Shown: in pieces, positions 5,109-6,984 of the stretch | Position numbering within the stretch: the first letter of the stretch is position 1 | How the letters are laid out: the number at the start of each line of letters is the position of its first letter | Assembly (NCBI GenBank): GCA_003526465.1 | Contig: DPWD01000110.1 | Span: 1-6,984 of the forward strand | Source: Hyphomonadaceae bacterium | GTDB taxonomy: Bacteria > Pseudomonadota > Alphaproteobacteria > Caulobacterales > Aquidulcibacteraceae | Length of the DNA stretch: 6,984 nt | Direction: 5' to 3' | The notes under the pieces: generated by a model | What the model was told of the DNA's origin: nothing | Databases searched by the model: none | The model's input: the letters and a program-made list of their open reading frames with translations, nothing else | Made by a program: the position numbers and the translations under genes

Positions 5109-6784
5109 TGAGACCGGCACGCGCCCTTCGCGCTTCGCTCACCACGCTCCTGTCGGCAGCACTTGCGCTGGCCCCGGGGTACGCGGCCGCACAAGTCGAA
5201 CCGCCTGACGCCTCCAGCGTCATGCGCATCAATGGCGGCGGCGGAGCGCGCTCGGCTTCCTTGGTGCTGCCGCTCGGAAAATCCGCGATCATCGATCTGC
5301 CCTCCGATTCTCGCGACATCCTGATCTCCAATCCCGCAATCGCGGACGCCACCGTGCGCACGGCGCGGCGCGCCTACGTCGTTGGCCGGCAATTGGGTCA
5401 GACCAACATCTTCTTCTTCGACGGCGCCGGCCGCCAGATCGCCAATGTCGAAATTCGGGTGGAGCCCGATGTCGCCCCGCTCAATGAAATCCTGCGCCGC
5501 CACGCGCCGGAATCGAGCATCGTCGCGGAAGCGGTGAACGGATCGATCGTGCTTTCCGGCACGGTGCGCAACGCCGCCGAAGCCGACCGGGCCATGCAAA
5601 TCGCATCGACTTACGTAAACGCGGCATCGTCGGGCGGGGGCGGCTCGCAAGCGGCCGGCGGCGGCTCAAGCGGCGGCGGGGGAAACAGCGCCCGCATCAT
5701 CAACCTGATTGAGGTGCAGGGCAGCGAACAGGTGCTGGTGCGCGTGCGGGTGGTCGAGATGAGCCGCTCGCTGGTGCGGCAATTGGGCATCAATCTCAAT
5801 TACGAGGAGATGGTGAATACGCTGCTTCCAGAGGACGCCTTCGTCGATATCGCCACGCGCAACGGTTACTCGATCAACGGACGCATTCTCGGCGGCCTCG
5901 CCGGCGCGGGCGGCATTGCAGAAAACATTCTTTCGCCCGCGAGTGTCGCCTACCCCTCTCCGACCGTGGATCCGACAATCCCAACCGGGTCCGCCGGAGT
6001 TGGAGGTTATTCCTTCGATCCCTCGACAGGCGTCGAGACTTTCGGACCAGCGCGGGTGGACACTGACCGCCAGACCGACGCCGCCGTCGAAGCGTTCGAG
6101 CGGGTCGGCTTGCTGCGTATTCTCGCTGAGCCGAATCTCACTGCAATTTCCGGCGAATCCGCGCGCTTCCTTGCAGGCGGCGAGTTCCCGGTTCCCGTCG
6201 CCTCCGACGACGGCGAGCTTTCGATCGAGTTTAAACCATTCGGTGTCGGGCTGGCGTTCACGCCGGTGGTGATGTCGGGCGGACTCATCTCGCTCAAGGT
6301 TTCCACCGAAGTGAGCGAACTCACATCCGAAGGCGCCATCACCACAGGCGACACCGCGGTGCGCAACCCCGACGGCACCACCACAATCGTCCGCGGCTTC
6401 ACCATTCCCGCGCTGCAGGTGCGCCGCGCCGAGACTACGCTGGAAATGTCCTCCGGCAGTTCGATCGTCCTTGCCGGCATGATCCAGGAGCGCACGCGCC
6501 ACGCCATGGAAGGCGTGCCAGGGGTGATGAACACGCCGGTGATCGGCTCGCTGTTTCGCTCGCGCGATTTCGTCAACGCCGAAACCGAATTGGTCATCAT
6601 CGCCACGCCTTATCTGGTGCGCCCGACATCGCCCGACAGCATCCGCACGCCCGCCGACGGATTCATGAACCCGACCGAAGGCAGTTCTCTGCTCAGCGGC
6701 AGGTTGAACGCACTCTACAGGCCGCCCGAATCAGAGGGCGAGCCGACCCACCTGAACGGCCCGCACGGGCACGTTGTCGAATGA
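5108..6784 (+). CDS. cpaC: Tad pilus outer-membrane secretin CpaC/RcpA
   Basis: 558-aa secretin that forms the outer-membrane pore for the Tad pilus. A Sec signal peptide ends near YAAA|QV (about residue 28). The pilus-assembly N-terminal domain covers about 48-119 (SNPAIADATVRTARRAYVVG), and a BON domain about 122-171 (VAEAVNGSIVLSGTVRNAAE). A Gly/Ser-rich linker (172-195) leads into VQGSEQVLVRVRVVEMSRS (203-221). The secretin domain spans about 328-506, including LAEPNLTAISGESARFLAGGEFPVPV (339-364), the GSSIVLAGMI segment (450-459) and the C-terminal VPGVMNTPVIGSLFRSRD ... ELVIIATPYLV signature (470-504). ATG 5108 has a perfect GGAGG (5097-5101) at 6 nt. The stop overlaps an ATG of the next gene (ATGA). 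The only oddity is the length of the Gly/Ser linker. Confidence 0.97.
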   Translation: MRPARALRASLTTLLSAALALAPGYAAAQVEPPDASSVMRINGGGGARSASLVLPLGKSAIIDLPSDSRDILISNPAIADATVRTARRAYVVGRQLGQTNIFFFDGAGRQIANVEIRVEPDVAPLNEILRRHAPESSIVAEAVNGSIVLSGTVRNAAEADRAMQIASTYVNAASSGGGGSQAAGGGSSGGGGNSARIINLIEVQGSEQVLVRVRVVEMSRSLVRQLGINLNYEEMVNTLLPEDAFVDIATRNGYSINGRILGGLAGAGGIAENILSPASVAYPSPTVDPTIPTGSAGVGGYSFDPSTGVETFGPARVDTDRQTDAAVEAFERVGLLRILAEPNLTAISGESARFLAGGEFPVPVASDDGELSIEFKPFGVGLAFTPVVMSGGLISLKVSTEVSELTSEGAITTGDTAVRNPDGTTTIVRGFTIPALQVRRAETTLEMSSGSSIVLAGMIQERTRHAMEGVPGVMNTPVIGSLFRSRDFVNAETELVIIATPYLVRPTSPDSIRTPADGFMNPTEGSSLLSGRLNALYRPPESEGEPTHLNGPHGHVVE

Positions 6785-6792
6785 GGCCCGCC

Positions 6793-6984
6793 ATGAACTC
6801 GCGCCTACCCTTCCTGCTCGCCGGCCTCAGCGCGCTCGGCGCCTGCGCCAGCATTCCCGATCCGCCCCCCGGCGCCGCGATCGCGACCGCCGCGGACCGC
6901 CATGAAATTACCGTCGACCGCTCGTCGCAACAAATGTCCATCGCGGCGACCACCCCGGACGGGGCCTTGAGCGAGAAAACGCGC
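6793..6984 (+). CDS. cpaD: Tad pilus biogenesis lipoprotein CpaD (5' part, cut by window end)
   Basis: Start of an outer-membrane lipoprotein that supports secretin assembly in Caulobacter-type pili; 64 codons are present and the frame is open to the window edge. The lipoprotein signal is clear: MNSRLPFLLAGLSALGAC with the lipobox LGA|C18. The following HEITVDRSSQQMSI segment resembles the early strand region of CpaD, and position directly after cpaC is diagnostic. An upstream in-frame ATG at 6781 overlaps the cpaC stop (ATGA) and would add MRPA. I prefer 6793 because GAGG (6783-6786) lies 6 nt before it and it gives a normal n-region, but 6781 is possible. cpaE and cpaF are expected to follow outside the window. 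Confidence 0.88.
   Translation, partial: MNSRLPFLLAGLSALGACASIPDPPPGAAIATAADRHEITVDRSSQQMSIAATTPDGALSEKTR

Noticed and set aside
5666..6502. 278-codon open frame on the minus strand
   Set aside because: Antisense to the secretin domain of cpaC; composition rich in Arg, His, Gly and Ala without motifs, typical of a shadow frame.
1..6984. CRISPR arrays, insertion sequences, integrases, toxin-antitoxin or defence genes
   Set aside because: No spaced direct repeats, transposase-like frames, terminal repeats or defence domains were found on either strand.

Overview
The window is GC-rich and reads as chromosomal DNA of an alphaproteobacterium, most likely from the Caulobacterales or a Hyphomonadaceae-like lineage. 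That placement is inferred from the Caulobacter-type order pilA-cpaA-cpaB-cpaC-cpaD and from TTAA-N7-TTAA-like boxes in the gaps; no rRNA or marker gene confirms it. No tRNA, CRISPR array, insertion sequence, integrase or phage gene was found.

Layout. On the minus strand, positions 44-1489 encode AMP nucleosidase (amn), a purine-salvage enzyme that does not belong to the pilus system. Upstream of it, also on the minus strand and transcribed toward it, are three small genes: a secreted secretin-N-domain protein (2694-3146), a TadE-like pseudopilin (2077-2625) and a second TadE-like pseudopilin (1547-2080). The two pseudopilin genes overlap by ATGA. A divergent intergenic region of about 300 bp (3147-3444) separates this operon from the plus-strand pilus genes. 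These are the 54-aa Flp major pilin (3445-3609), two tandem hairpins with an intrinsic terminator, the prepilin peptidase cpaA (3747-4253), cpaB (4314-5108), the secretin cpaC (5108-6784) and the start of the lipoprotein gene cpaD (6793, running off the window).

How the genes work together. This is one half of a Tad/Flp (type IVc) pilus locus. CpaA should cleave the Flp pilin and both TadE-like pseudopilins at the same G|xxxxE(F/Y) site. CpaC forms the outer-membrane channel, CpaD is its lipoprotein partner, and CpaB is a periplasmic/inner-membrane SAF-domain protein. The ATPases and inner-membrane platform (cpaE, cpaF, tadB, tadC) are not here and probably follow cpaD.

The machinery belongs to a known system; I do not see an undescribed one. 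The most interesting signals are regulatory. The 4-mer TTAA is rare here (about six copies by eye), yet three copies have a near-TTAA partner at exactly 7 nt and lie just upstream of tadE, cpaA and cpaB. A weaker palindromic version lies upstream of the N-domain gene. This suggests several CtrA-controlled transcription units within one locus. Also worth attention are the stand-alone duplicate of the CpaC N-terminal domain, the terminator that separates pilA from cpaA, two abutting palindromes in the pilA leader, and a PhoB-like 7-4-7 direct repeat upstream of amn.
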